From contig CAZEAN010000064.1 of assembly GCA_964510225.1 (NCBI GenBank), positions 1-33,541 of the forward strand: DNA of 33,541 bases, written 5' to 3'. Both the position numbers and the translations under genes were made by a program. The notes beneath the pieces were generated by a model. The model saw only the letters and a list, made by a program, of their open reading frames with translations. It searched no databases and was not told the origin of the DNA. Shown piece after piece: positions 16,734 to 24,219 of the stretch; the first letter of the stretch is position 1, and the number at the start of each line of letters is the position of its first letter. Source of the stretch: CAZEAN01 sp964510225. Its GTDB lineage: Bacteria; Planctomycetota; Planctomycetia; Isosphaerales; Isosphaeraceae.

Positions 16734-18081
16734 CTAGAGCAACTGGCTGTAGAAGACGCGTCGTGACTTGCTCATGAAAGGAAATCGCTTGGGAAGGCGT
16801 TTCAACATCGGCGGCTCGAGGTGGGCAGGACACCATCGGTTGACGAGCAACTCCTCCAGTAGTTTTCCTTCGACGGGGCTGATGAACCACCGTAACGCGC
16901 CCATGAAACTGATTCGGCCGCACACCACACCTTGACGAACTGACGATTCCAGCATTATCAAACGCACCAAGTTGTGCGCGAGGGCGTACATCATGAGCTC
17001 TTTCAACACACCCGCCAAACTTTAGTAGTGCAGCACATCCATCTTCAGCGTCCTCTTGAGATGACCAAAACAAGTCTCCACTTCCCAACGCTGCAAGTAC
17101 AGTTGGGCAAGGTCATCCCTTGGTCTACTCTTTGGTGTCGATCAGGGTAGTCACGAGTGTCACTTCATCAGCCCGAAATCCAGGACGCTCCATCATGTAA
17201 CGTCACTCACGTACCACCAACTCTTCGGGTAAGACGGCATAGTCCTGAAGGGCAAGTCAGGGCGGCACACTCGGTGGCTTCAGCCACTGCACCACCTGAT
17301 CCTCACTCCCCAGTTTTTTGAGCCATCGCGAACGAGGCTGACCTTGACCCTGGAACTGGGAGCGACGCGAGCCCGGTGAAACAGGAGCACGCTGTCCGCT
17401 AAAGTCAACGATCATGCGAGCCGAGACGCGAAACAACCCGTGCAAGCCGCGTTGCTGCAGTAACGACAGATGAGCGTAGGAACAAAATCCACGAGCAGCA
17501 ACAAGCAGATCATTGGGCTGAAGTGCGGGATGGATCGCGGGGACTGTGGCGATGTCGTGAGTGCGTCAAGGATCGACCAACAACTGCAACAGCAAGCCTG
17601 TCCCTGCATGGAACCGCCCCAACAGGTGAGCCACCGGGAAACCGCAGCCGGGTTGTTGCCCTGTGGGATGGCCGAAGGTGCGTTGTAACTCCGGGGTATC
17701 GGGCATGGAGACACCGGAACCGTCGATCAGGAAGGTCCGGTGGCCATGCCAACGTTCCTGGGTGTCCACGGTCCCCTGTAACGTCGTGACGAAGCGTTGC
17801 AGCACTGTTTCCAACAGCTTCAGCGGGAGTCGACTCCGGGCTTTGCAAAAGGCCGAGGCACTAAAGTGGAGTCCGGCCAGGTGGGGCAAGTGAGCACACG
17901 CGGTGTTGCCATGGAGGATCTGCAGGAGGAAGAGCTGGATGGTGGCAACAGGGTCCAGCACACGGTTCCTCCATCGGTCGTATCCTGCAAGTTGGCAAGC
18001 TTGGAGGATCTGCTGTGGTTGCAGCAGCGAGGTGCCACGCTGACGCAACACGGCCAAAATTTGCTGGGTTCGAGGGATCAT
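16734..18081 (-). pseudogene. IS4-family transposase, multiply disrupted
   Basis: Reading begins at ATG 18081 (MIPRTQQILAVLRQRG). The first DDE aspartate is in LIDGSGVSMPDTPELQ. After LLVDP an in-frame TGA appears (about 17565), and the frame continues with THDIATVP...DLLVAARGFCSYAHLSLL. Here the second catalytic Asp, normally in a VGDRGF context, reads AARGF. Another stop follows PPSVPP, further stops lie near 17090-17240, and a frame change leads to LYLQRWEVETCFGHLK, which holds the Glu of the Y-R-E signature. A TAA precedes SLAGVLKELMMYALAHN. No functional product is possible. Confidence 0.88.
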
Positions 18082-18174
18082 GAGGCAAAGCTCTTGAGGT
18101 CGCTGAGGATCGTTTCCCTTGACGTGACCCAAAGCTCAGCTTGAAATCAAGCGTCCCAAGCCACAAGGCATCAA

Positions 18175-18202
18175 CCACTTACGTTTAAGTTTATGCCATT
18201 CG
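18175..18202. repeat. IS terminal inverted repeat, right
   Basis: The reverse complement of the left repeat with one mismatch. It lies 26 bases from the stop codon of the next, Tn5-like transposase remnant, so the two elements are nearly abutting. Confidence 0.92.
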
Positions 18203-18227
18203 GATTACTCCTGTTGTTTAGGACCTT

Positions 18228-19690
18228 TCAATTACCCACATCTCGGGCCAGGCAATAGCCGAGGTGGATGTCAGTCAGCCTGCCCATGCCGCGCCAGAGG
18301 ACCATGTTGCCCGGCGGCGGGTCGCGTTGGCGGTTCAGGTAGCCCCCGAGTCGCGCGAGGCCGATCAGGAAGTCGCCGACGGTCGGCTGGCCTGAGCCGT
18401 TCTCCCTCGGCGCCAACCTCGCCAGCAGCTTGATCTCAGTCTCGGTGAAGACCAGCGTCGCCGGCAGTACCCGCGATGTGCGGTTGGTCATCGTCAGCCA
18501 CAGGACTCGCCAGGACAGGATGCACATCATTGCGATCAGGTTCGCCAGGCGGTCGGCGGTGCGCAGCTTCGAGTCCTCCGCCCTGCATCCTGACTTCATG
18601 ACCTTGTGGAACGTCTCGATCTTCCACCGCATGGCGTACCACTGCAGTTTCTCGATCGCGTCGGCCTTGCGGGTGATCGGCAGGTTCGTCACCAGCTTCC
18701 ACTGGATCGGCTCGCGACCTACCGGCGTGCCCCGCTCCGTCGAGTGGATCACCGTCAGCTTGAGCTCGCCGTAACGCGTCTCCTTGCCTAGCGGCGGCTG
18801 GATCTTGATCTTCTGGTACTTGATCTCCAGCGCCGTGGTGGACGGTTTGCCCTTGCTGTCGCGCACCTCGATCCGATCCACGCCCTTGACGCGCTGCTCT
18901 TCCATCACCTCGGAGACAGTCGTCTCGCCAGCGTCGCCGGCCCGGCGGTTCACTCAAGTGCGGAAGAGGAACTTCGCATCCAGTGATTTACACTCAGAGA
19001 ACAGTTCGTAAATGTCGCTCTCGCGGTCGCTGACGTGGACGATCCGGTTCGAGTCGCCGAGGGTCGCGGTGGCTTGCCGGGCGTTCTGAAGCCAACGGAT
19101 GCTCTCCTTCTCCTCGATCGGGATCCGGGTGGTGTTGACCGCGTGTTTGCCGGCGTCGAGCGTCTTGCCCTTGAGGGCGTTGGTCCCCTTGAACTCTTGC
19201 CCTTGAGGGCGTTGGTCCCCTTGAACTTCTGCCGCGTCCAGAGCTTGATGGCGGCGAGCCCCAGCGGTAGGCCGTCGGTCGTCACGACCAGGCTGGAATG
19301 CATGAGGATGCCGCAGACCGTGTGCATCCTCTGACGGCCGTGCCCGTCCTTCTGCCCCTTGGCAACCTTGTGCGTGAGGCCGATCGCCTCGGCGTCCTCG
19401 CGCGTGAAGGAGAACTCGGTGGTGTCGTGCAGCACGAGCACCGGGCCGTCGACCGCCGCGACGCGCTCGCGCGTCGCGGCGAAGTGCCCGGCGAGGATGT
19501 CGGCCTCGTCCACGCGGTCGTTGTCGAGGAAGCGGTACGCGGCCTTGGTGGCCGCCCAGTCGCAGCACGCCAGCGGGATCGTCCGGCCGATGCCCTGCGA
19601 CAACTGCCCAATCAGGATCCCGAACCGCTTGCCGAGTCGGGCGTCGGCGAACTTGCAGCCGGCCAGCTCCTGATCGACCCATGACCCCAT
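18228..19690 (-). pseudogene. Tn5-like (IS4 superfamily) transposase, disrupted twice
   Basis: The N-terminus (from 19690) has the Tn5-type DNA-binding domain (WVDQELAGCKFADARLGKRF, AATKAAYRFLDND). Catalytic residues are visible: Asp in VLVLHDTTEFSF, Asp in VHVSDRESDIYELF, and Glu in AMRWKIETFHKVMKSGC. Two lesions break it. A 32-bp tandem duplication at 19164-19227 shifts the frame, and an in-frame TGA at 18954-18956 interrupts FLFRT-VNRRAGD. Apart from these the text is conserved to the C-terminus, so the inactivation looks recent. Terminal repeats were not identified. Confidence 0.88.
19164..19227. repeat. 32-bp perfect tandem duplication in the Tn5-like transposase
   Basis: Bases 19164-19195 and 19196-19227 are identical. 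32 is not a multiple of three, so the transposase frame is lost. Removing one copy rejoins TRQKFKGTNALKGK to TLDAGKHAVNTT. Confidence 0.95.
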
Positions 19691-19793
19691 GACCTCGGCT
19701 CCGCGCGAAGGATTGAGGCCGTCCGTGGCATCACAGCGACAATTACCGAACGTCTGCCACCTCGGGTGCGACGAATTCTCCGCACATGCCGCG

Positions 19794-20006
19794 TCACGTG
19801 ATTTCGTGCCAGTCCGACCTGATCACGCCCGCCTCTTCCCAGTCGGACAACGCCTCCTCGATGTTGGCGTAGAAGCTGTCCCCCTTGCATGGCGAGTTGA
19901 TGTCTTCGTACTGGAATACGTACGCGCCGCCATCGCCTTCCTCCACTTCGAGCCAACGAATCCCCTTTCGTACTTTGTCAGGGGGAAATTCGCACCGTAG
20001 TTTCAT
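19794..20006 (-). CDS. Small acidic protein, probable immunity partner of the adjacent Rhs-tip toxin
   Basis: 70 residues, rich in Asp/Glu and aromatics (GIRWLEVEEGDGGAYVFQYE, NIEEALSDWEEAGVI), with no signal peptide or membrane segment. Its ATG (20006-20004) overlaps the TGA that ends the C-terminal frame of the toxin remnant just upstream, giving the ATGA coupling typical of polymorphic toxin and immunity pairs. Size, acidity and position fit an immunity protein. The family is not recognised, so the role rests on context. The frame is intact although the toxin frame is not. Confidence 0.6.
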   Translation of the reverse strand: MKLRCEFPPDKVRKGIRWLEVEEGDGGAYVFQYEDINSPCKGDSFYANIEEALSDWEEAGVIRSDWHEIT

Positions 20007-20313
20007 CGATCCGTCAGCGGAATATGGATGTTCGGCCCTCCGTCAAACTCGAAGTGGCCGTGTTGAGGTTCGCCCTGATGGCCTGCCAGGTCGCTCGGCG
20101 TGAAACGCACTCGCCTGCTCCAATCACTTGAAGAGAACTGGCTGTCTGCTCCCTGCCTATAGCCGGGCCGAGGAACCTCTCAGCATCGTCCAGGAACTGA
20201 TCTGCTGTGCGAGGCGTCGCAGCTACATTATTGGCCGGATCCACTTTCAAACCCGGCGCGGTCCGCGGTTGAGCCGTTACCGGATTGGGTCGAACTCTCG
20301 TTGCCCGAGGCAC
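20003..20313 (-). pseudogene. Orphan Rhs C-terminal toxin tip, single frameshift
   Basis: The frame from GTG 20313 reads APGLKVDPANNVAATPRTAD then QFLDDAERFLGP, the kind of segment that follows the DPxGL motif in Rhs proteins. Near 20164 the frame breaks. The frame one base over continues YRQGADSQFSSSDWSRRVRF, then TPSDLAGHQGEPQHGHFEFD and GGPNIHIPLTDR, to TGA at 20003-20005. The H-Q-G..Q-H-G-H-F-E cluster looks like the catalytic end of a small toxin domain. One missing base in a CCGGG run accounts for the break. No Rhs shell lies upstream: a stop is met about 75 bases before the GTG. It is therefore a displaced tip. Toxin activity is inferred. Confidence 0.6.
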
Positions 20314-20416
20314 GCTCGGGGTGGGAGAACTGTGGGTAATTGGTAGGTTTAGGACACGGACACCACCTATTCACAGCACTTGCCGAGAGCGACGCCCGCT
20401 CGAAGCCGGTGAAGTC

Positions 20417-20454
20417 GTCATCGTCCCAAAAAAGGACGTTTTTGGGACGATGAC
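20417..20454. repeat. Perfect 16-bp inverted repeat with 6-base loop
   Basis: Arms 20417-20432 and 20439-20454 are exact reverse complements (GTCATCGTCCCAAAAA and its complement). It lies between the divergent toxin remnant and the Fic gene, 31 bases before the Fic GTG. It could be a bidirectional terminator (the A/T tract sits inside the stem), an operator, or the relic end of a mobile element. Confidence 0.8.
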
Positions 20455-20485
20455 TCGGGATCTGAACTCGTGATACGGTAGGTGG

Positions 20486-21334
20486 GTGCCCACGTTTCCC
20501 GACCCAAAGAGATCGACCGAGCCCCAGATGCCGAGCGTGCCGATCCACCTCCCCGAGCCACTCCGGTTGTTTCGGGGCCTCGCCGATGCGATGGCCCCCG
20601 AGCTTCGCGACGTGGAAGCGGATCATGCCAGGTATCGAGAGGAGCGGGACGCCGGCCGAATCCTCCCCAACTCGGTCGAGGCCCTGCGGGTCGAACTGAC
20701 TTATCACTCCAACGCCATCGAGGGCAGTACGCTCTCGCTCCGCGAGACGCAGCTCGTTCTCGAAGGGCAGACACCCGCAAGAAGTAAGCCTCTGCGTGAA
20801 GTTTACGAGGCGCGCAATCACGATCGGGCTTTGCGGATGCTCGAGCTGTGGACCCAGGAGCGTCTCTTGGCTTCGCCGCTTACGGAGCACGACCTCCTGG
20901 ACATCCATTCTCAGGTGTTGGCCGACATCGACCCGGTCAACGCCGGTCGATTTCGGTCCGCACGGGTCCTCATCAAGGGAACGTCATTCATCCCGCCAGG
21001 GAGCCACAAGTTCGACGATCTGATCCCCAAGATGCTCGAACTGGCCAATGCCGAGGGCGTACCGACGGTGTTGCAGGGAGCCGAACTGCACTACAACCTC
21101 GTTGCCATCCATCCCTTCAGCGATGGGAACGGCCGGACGGCTCGGCTCTTGATGAACTATCACCTGCTCCGGCACGGCTATCCGCACGCGATCATCGAGG
21201 TTGGAGAGCGGGCCGAGTACCTCGAGGCGCTCGAGGAAGCCAACGCGGGTCAATGCCGTCGCTTCGCCGCCTTCATCCTCTGGAGCATCCAACGCTCGAT
21301 TCGGAGGCTCATCGGCGAGCCCGACTCGGCGTAG
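20486..21334 (+). CDS. Fic-domain protein (AMPylase family) with N-terminal inhibitory motif
   Basis: 282 residues from GTG 20486, or 268 from ATG 20528; neither start has a strong ribosome-binding site. The catalytic Fic motif HPFSDGNGRTAR is complete (209-220), with the histidine, the phosphate-binding GNG and the arginine. Upstream, TYHSNAIEGSTLSL (72-85) contains the S-x3-E-G inhibitory helix that keeps Fic enzymes of this class switched off until the Glu is displaced. A flap-like segment (KGTSFIPPGSHKFDDLIPKM) lies between. Known function of the family: transfer of AMP or another nucleotide to Ser/Thr/Tyr of target proteins, sometimes as stand-alone regulators or toxins. No antitoxin gene is adjacent, consistent with built-in inhibition. 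Target unknown. Confidence 0.9.
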   Translation: MPTFPDPKRSTEPQMPSVPIHLPEPLRLFRGLADAMAPELRDVEADHARYREERDAGRILPNSVEALRVELTYHSNAIEGSTLSLRETQLVLEGQTPARSKPLREVYEARNHDRALRMLELWTQERLLASPLTEHDLLDIHSQVLADIDPVNAGRFRSARVLIKGTSFIPPGSHKFDDLIPKMLELANAEGVPTVLQGAELHYNLVAIHPFSDGNGRTARLLMNYHLLRHGYPHAIIEVGERAEYLEALEEANAGQCRRFAAFILWSIQRSIRRLIGEPDSA

Positions 21335-21506
21335 CTCGGGGACGGTCACTTCTGAGTGCTTGCTCCGACACTGCCGACTCACCAAGCTATCTCGACCGGG
21401 ACCGGCAGTCCGACCGTCATGAAGTCCCGGGCGAAGGCCTGAGAGAGGTGCTCTCGATAGGGGGACAGGAGACGGACCCGGTCCCGCCCGCGCATGCCGT
21501 CACCCA

Positions 21507-21638
21507 GATCTGGATGCGTCGGGCGGCGACCTCGGCGTCCTGCTCGTGTCAGTCGAAGTAGATCTCGGTGGTGCAGATGTCGGCGTGTCCGGCGAACTCG
21601 CGGACCTCGTGCATGGTGGCCCCGTTGCGGATGGCGTC
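21507..21638 (-). pseudogene. Tyrosine recombinase C-terminal remnant, copy 1
   Basis: The minus strand reads DAIRNGATMHEVREFAGHAD then ICTTEIYFD, then a TGA, then HEQDAEVAARRIQIW. This is the last box of a phage-type integrase with the GHxxxxTTExY histidine and tyrosine. It aligns over 132 bases with copy 2 at 22544-22675 without gaps. The HxxR box is missing and a stop sits just after the tyrosine. The rest of 21335-21847 holds no other gene I can support. Confidence 0.75.
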
Positions 21639-21676
21639 CCGGCGTCGTGGGGTCGGTGCCGGCGTCGTGTGTCGCG

Positions 21677-21715
21677 TGCCACATTCTTTGTCCGGATTCT
21701 GCCACAATCTTTGTC
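21677..21715. repeat. Pair of 16-bp direct repeats upstream of the Phd/ParE pair
   Basis: TGCCACATTCTTTGTC (21677-21692) and TGCCACAATCTTTGTC (21700-21715) differ at one base and are 23 bases apart, about two helical turns. The second runs into a 7-bp inverted repeat (TGTCTCT...AGAGACA, 21712-21731). They may be protein-binding sites, either recombinase arm-type or regulatory. Confidence 0.6.
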
Positions 21716-21779
21716 TCTATACAAAGAGACACGATGCAAGGCCACATCGGCCTAGGGATCGGCGGGATGCCGGTCCAGC

Positions 21780-21843
21780 TTGCCGGGATCGCGGGCATGG
21801 TGTAGCATCGAAAAAGATGCGTTAACGATGCGATCCCCGGAGG
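21780..21843 (+). promoter_or_regulatory. Candidate promoter, operator and ribosome-binding site of the Phd/ParE pair
   Basis: TTGCCG (21780-21785) and TAGCAT (21803-21808) are 17 bases apart, a fair sigma-70-like pair. Repeated GCATCG/GATGCG words around GTTAAC (21806-21833) follow directly and could be the autoregulatory operator such antitoxins bind. GGAGG at 21839-21843 lies 4 bases before the ATG. Confidence 0.45.
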
Positions 21844-21847
21844 CCCC

Positions 21848-22141
21848 ATGAACCTGAGCCGAGACATTCATCCGCTGACCGACTTCAAGCGGCACACGCC
21901 GGAGTTCCTCCGCCAGCTCAAGGAGTCGGGCAGTCCGCTGGTGCTGACCGTCAACGGCAAGGCGGAGATCGTCGTGCAGGATGCCCAGTCGTATCAGCGG
22001 CTGCTCGACCTGGCGGAGCGGCTGGAGACGATCGAGGCCGTGCGCGAGGGGCTGGCATCCCTCGAGCGGGGCGAGGGTCGGCCGATCGATGAAGTGTTCG
22101 ATGAGTTGGAAAAGACGCTGCGGACCCGGGTCAAGCCATGA
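21848..22141 (+). CDS. Phd/YefM-type antitoxin
   Basis: 97 residues. The N-terminal half is the classic Phd/YefM DNA-binding fold (LTDFKRHTPEFLRQLKESGS, then PLVLTVNGKAEIVVQDAQSY). The C-terminal half is acidic and helical, the toxin-wrapping part. It binds and neutralises its toxin and represses its own promoter. GGAGG precedes the ATG. The stop overlaps the next gene's ATG (ATGA), the usual arrangement. It appears intact although the partner toxin is frameshifted. Confidence 0.88.
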   Translation: MNLSRDIHPLTDFKRHTPEFLRQLKESGSPLVLTVNGKAEIVVQDAQSYQRLLDLAERLETIEAVREGLASLERGEGRPIDEVFDELEKTLRTRVKP

Positions 22142-22495
22142 CGTTCCGGGTGGTCATTCAGCCTCGGGCGCAGCGCGACATCGGGGCAGCGCCGGTGGAT
22201 CGAGGAACAGTCGGGATCGCCCGCCAAGGCGCTGCGGTGGGTGCGTGGCATTCGGGCGACGATCGACACGCTGAAAGCCCACCCGCGGCGTTGCCCGGTC
22301 GATCCCGATTCGGACGCCTATGGGGAGGAAGTTCGGCTGCTACTTTACGGCAAGCGGCACGGGAAGTATCGCATTCTGTTTTGCATTCGCGGCGATGTCG
22401 TGCATGTCTTGACGGTTCGCCATGCGGCTCGGAGGAGCCTCGTCGAAGAGATGGAGCAGGATGAGTCAGGAGATGAGGGGGGTCCGGAGGATTGA
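22138..22495 (+). pseudogene. ParE/RelE-family toxin with one frameshift
   Basis: It starts MTFRVVIQPRAQRDI in one frame. After about 22195 the family text continues one base over (RWIEEQSGSPAKALRWVRGI, GEEVRLLLYGKRHGKYRILF, GDVVHVLTVRHAARR) to a stop at 22495. This is the ParE/RelE fold of ribosome- or gyrase-targeting toxins. A single extra base near 22185-22195 explains the break, so it is either a recent inactivation or a base error. It is coupled by ATGA to the antitoxin. Confidence 0.8.
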
Positions 22496-22516
22496 ACGAT
22501 CCTCTGGGTGGCCGAC

Positions 22517-22762
22517 TCATTGACGCCTTGACCCCGTCAGCCGGATCTGGATCTTCCGGGCGGCGACCTCGGCATCCTCTTCGTGGCGTTCGAAGTAGAT
22601 TTCGGTGGTGCGGATGTCGGCATGGCCGGCAAATTCGCGGACCTCGTGCATGGTGGCTCCGTTGCGGATGGCGTCGTTGATGGCGGTCTTCCTCAGAGAG
22701 TGGATCCCGATGCCGCGGCCCCCGAGCCGGTCCGGGTCGATGCCGGCGGCTCGGCAGTAGGT
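22517..22762 (-). pseudogene. Tyrosine recombinase C-terminal remnant, copy 2
   Basis: About 82 residues: TYCRAAGIDPDRLGGRGIGI, then HSLRKTAINDAIRNGATMHE and GHADIRTTEIYFERHEEDAE, ending RLTGSRRQ. The HxxR box, the second histidine and the nucleophilic tyrosine are all present. The rest of the integrase (about 250-300 residues) is missing, replaced at about 22762 by the divergent ATPase gene. It is the better-preserved of two copies flanking the Phd/ParE pair. Confidence 0.82.
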
Positions 22763-22781
22763 CTTCCGCCTGGAAGCGTAC

Positions 22782-23552
22782 TTGCGCGGCTTCGCCGCCG
22801 GCCACTTCCACCTGGTCATCCTCGTCGGCCCCGGCGGCCTGGCCAAAAGCCGCACCGTCCGCACCGTCCTGGGGGACCAACCCGCCGCCTGGATCGAAGG
22901 GAACGGCACCCCCTTTGGCATCTACACCAAACTCTACCGGCACAAGGATCAGTTCGTCGTCATCGACGACGTCGACGCCATCTACGCCGACCGGAGCGGA
23001 GTCCGACTGCTCAAGTCCCTCTGTCAGACCGAACCGGAGAAGGCGGTCGCCTGGCACTCCCACGCGCGGAGCCTGGAACGCCAAGGGATCCCTCGAGAGT
23101 TTACGACCACCAGCCGCGTGATCATCATCGCCAACGACTGGAAGACCCTGAACCGCAACGCCGCGGCGTTACAGGACCGTGGCCACGTGCTCTGGTTCGA
23201 ACCCGGGGCCGCTGAAGTGCACGCCCAGGCTGAAGGGTGGTTCAACGACCCGGAGATCTATGAGTGGTTTACCGCGAACCTACACCGGGTCCGTGAGCCG
23301 TCGTTAAGGCATTATGTGCGGGCGAAAGAGCTCAAAGCAGCAGGGATGGACTGGACCGAAGTGCTTGCGGCTGAGGTCGAGAACGCTCGTGCTCGGTTGG
23401 CAGCAGCGCTGTTAGCCGATGAGTCGTACCCGAGCACCAAGGCACGGGTGGAGGCGTTCGTGGCACAGGGTGGTGGCTGTCGAGCAACGTTTTTTAACTA
23501 CCGGCGGCGGCTGGTCGGAGCGGCCGCTGCCGGGGCTCGATCCACGCCGTGA
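22782..23552 (+). CDS. AAA-type P-loop ATPase, probably 5'-truncated
   Basis: 256 residues from TTG 22782. The open frame begins just after a TAG at about 22758, next to the integrase junction. Walker A GPGGLAKSRT, Walker B VVIDDVDAIYAD and a sensor-1-like RVIIIANDW are clear. The C-terminal part (RATFFNYRRRL) looks like a DNA-binding wing. The core starts only a few residues before Walker A, shorter than usual for replicative or mobile-element ATPases, so the N-terminal domain is probably lost. Related proteins tend to sit on plasmids and integrative elements (inference). No partner gene follows: 23553-23685 holds nothing I can support. Confidence 0.65.
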   Translation: MRGFAAGHFHLVILVGPGGLAKSRTVRTVLGDQPAAWIEGNGTPFGIYTKLYRHKDQFVVIDDVDAIYADRSGVRLLKSLCQTEPEKAVAWHSHARSLERQGIPREFTTTSRVIIIANDWKTLNRNAAALQDRGHVLWFEPGAAEVHAQAEGWFNDPEIYEWFTANLHRVREPSLRHYVRAKELKAAGMDWTEVLAAEVENARARLAAALLADESYPSTKARVEAFVAQGGGCRATFFNYRRRLVGAAAAGARSTP

Positions 23553-23685
23553 CAGGGCCCATCCGAGAGAATCGTCGAAGCCATGAAGAAGCCGAATGTG
23601 GGGCCGAATTGTGCGTCACCGAATCTAGAGGACTAAACCGCTTCGCGGTGGGCCAAAGGCAATGCTCCCGAACGCCGCGGATGCC

Positions 23686-24219
23686 TCACCTCGCACCTGA
23701 GCCCTCTCTCCCGCTTGCCCCGTCCCAAGTCCGGCTGGCTCCCGGATGATGGAGGCGGCGGACGTGGAGCTTGAAGAGGAGTTCCAGGCCCCCCTGGCCC
23801 CGGACCTGGCCGATGGCGAAGCGGAGCATCGAGTAGAGATCCCAGAGCCTGCCGGCCTCGTCCTGGGCGACGACCCCCTCGGGGACCTTCACGTACCGCT
23901 CGTAGACGGAAGCCGTGAGGGCGACGGGCACCTTGAACCCGGCTTCCTTGGCGGTGTCGGTTACGTCGATGAGGACACCATCCTCGATGGTCTGGGCCCT
24001 TCTATAGGCGAAGATGACCGCGCCGAACTCGGGCTCTGGGTCGGCGGTCATCGCCCTCCGGAACGCATCGAGCAAAGCGTCCATACCGAGGGCCGATGCG
24101 GCCTCCGCCGGCGGTGCGGCCATCGGGGGCTCGGCGATGAGGGCCCGGCCCACCAGGCTCCAGTCCAGCGAGGCGTTGCCGCGTCGTGCCCGGACGGCGA
24201 TGGTGGAATCGGTGGGCAT
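23686..24219 (-). CDS. DUF6573-like protein, C-terminally truncated
   Basis: From ATG 24219 the frame reads MPTDSTIAVRARRGNASLDW; later in-frame ATGs are possible. The recognisable core is FGAVIFAYRRAQTIEDGVLI, then DVTDTAKEAGFKVPVALTAS and VVAQDEAGRLWDLYSMLRFA. This matches the accessory-element family I know as DUF6573, function unknown. The family usually ends in a conserved GPGDDGEPVxTIM-type tail. Here that is replaced by SRTWDGASGREGSGAR, so the 3' end is broken. Upstream in the same strand (24220-24426) the reading is open but the likely family text SFIKDVCRAMQDARDLAGFR lies in a different frame, suggesting a frameshifted longer gene. An overlapping plus-strand frame is a shadow. Confidence 0.55.
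   Translation of the reverse strand: MPTDSTIAVRARRGNASLDWSLVGRALIAEPPMAAPPAEAASALGMDALLDAFRRAMTADPEPEFGAVIFAYRRAQTIEDGVLIDVTDTAKEAGFKVPVALTASVYERYVKVPEGVVAQDEAGRLWDLYSMLRFAIGQVRGQGGLELLFKLHVRRLHHPGASRTWDGASGREGSGAR

Larger units (their letters stand above)
16703..18202 (-). mobile_element. IS4-family insertion sequence, inactivated, 1.5 kb
   Basis: Bounded by 28-bp inverted repeats differing at one base, which fixes the element at exactly 1,500 bp. It carries one minus-strand transposase gene that is interrupted many times. I could not find a matching target duplication in the bases just outside the repeats. A worn 3' piece of the same element lies at 1-260. Confidence 0.88.

Noticed and set aside
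16690..18215. Target-site duplication around the IS4 element
   Set aside because: The bases just outside the two terminal repeats (GTATTTCT and GATTACTC) do not match.
20228..20908. 226-residue minus-strand frame across the toxin remnant, hairpin and Fic 5' part
   Set aside because: It overlaps the Fic gene, which has a full catalytic motif, and it reads the toxin remnant in the wrong frame.
22158..23084. 308-residue minus-strand frame
   Set aside because: It runs opposite the ParE text and the ATPase and covers the integrase tail out of frame. It has no recognisable domain.
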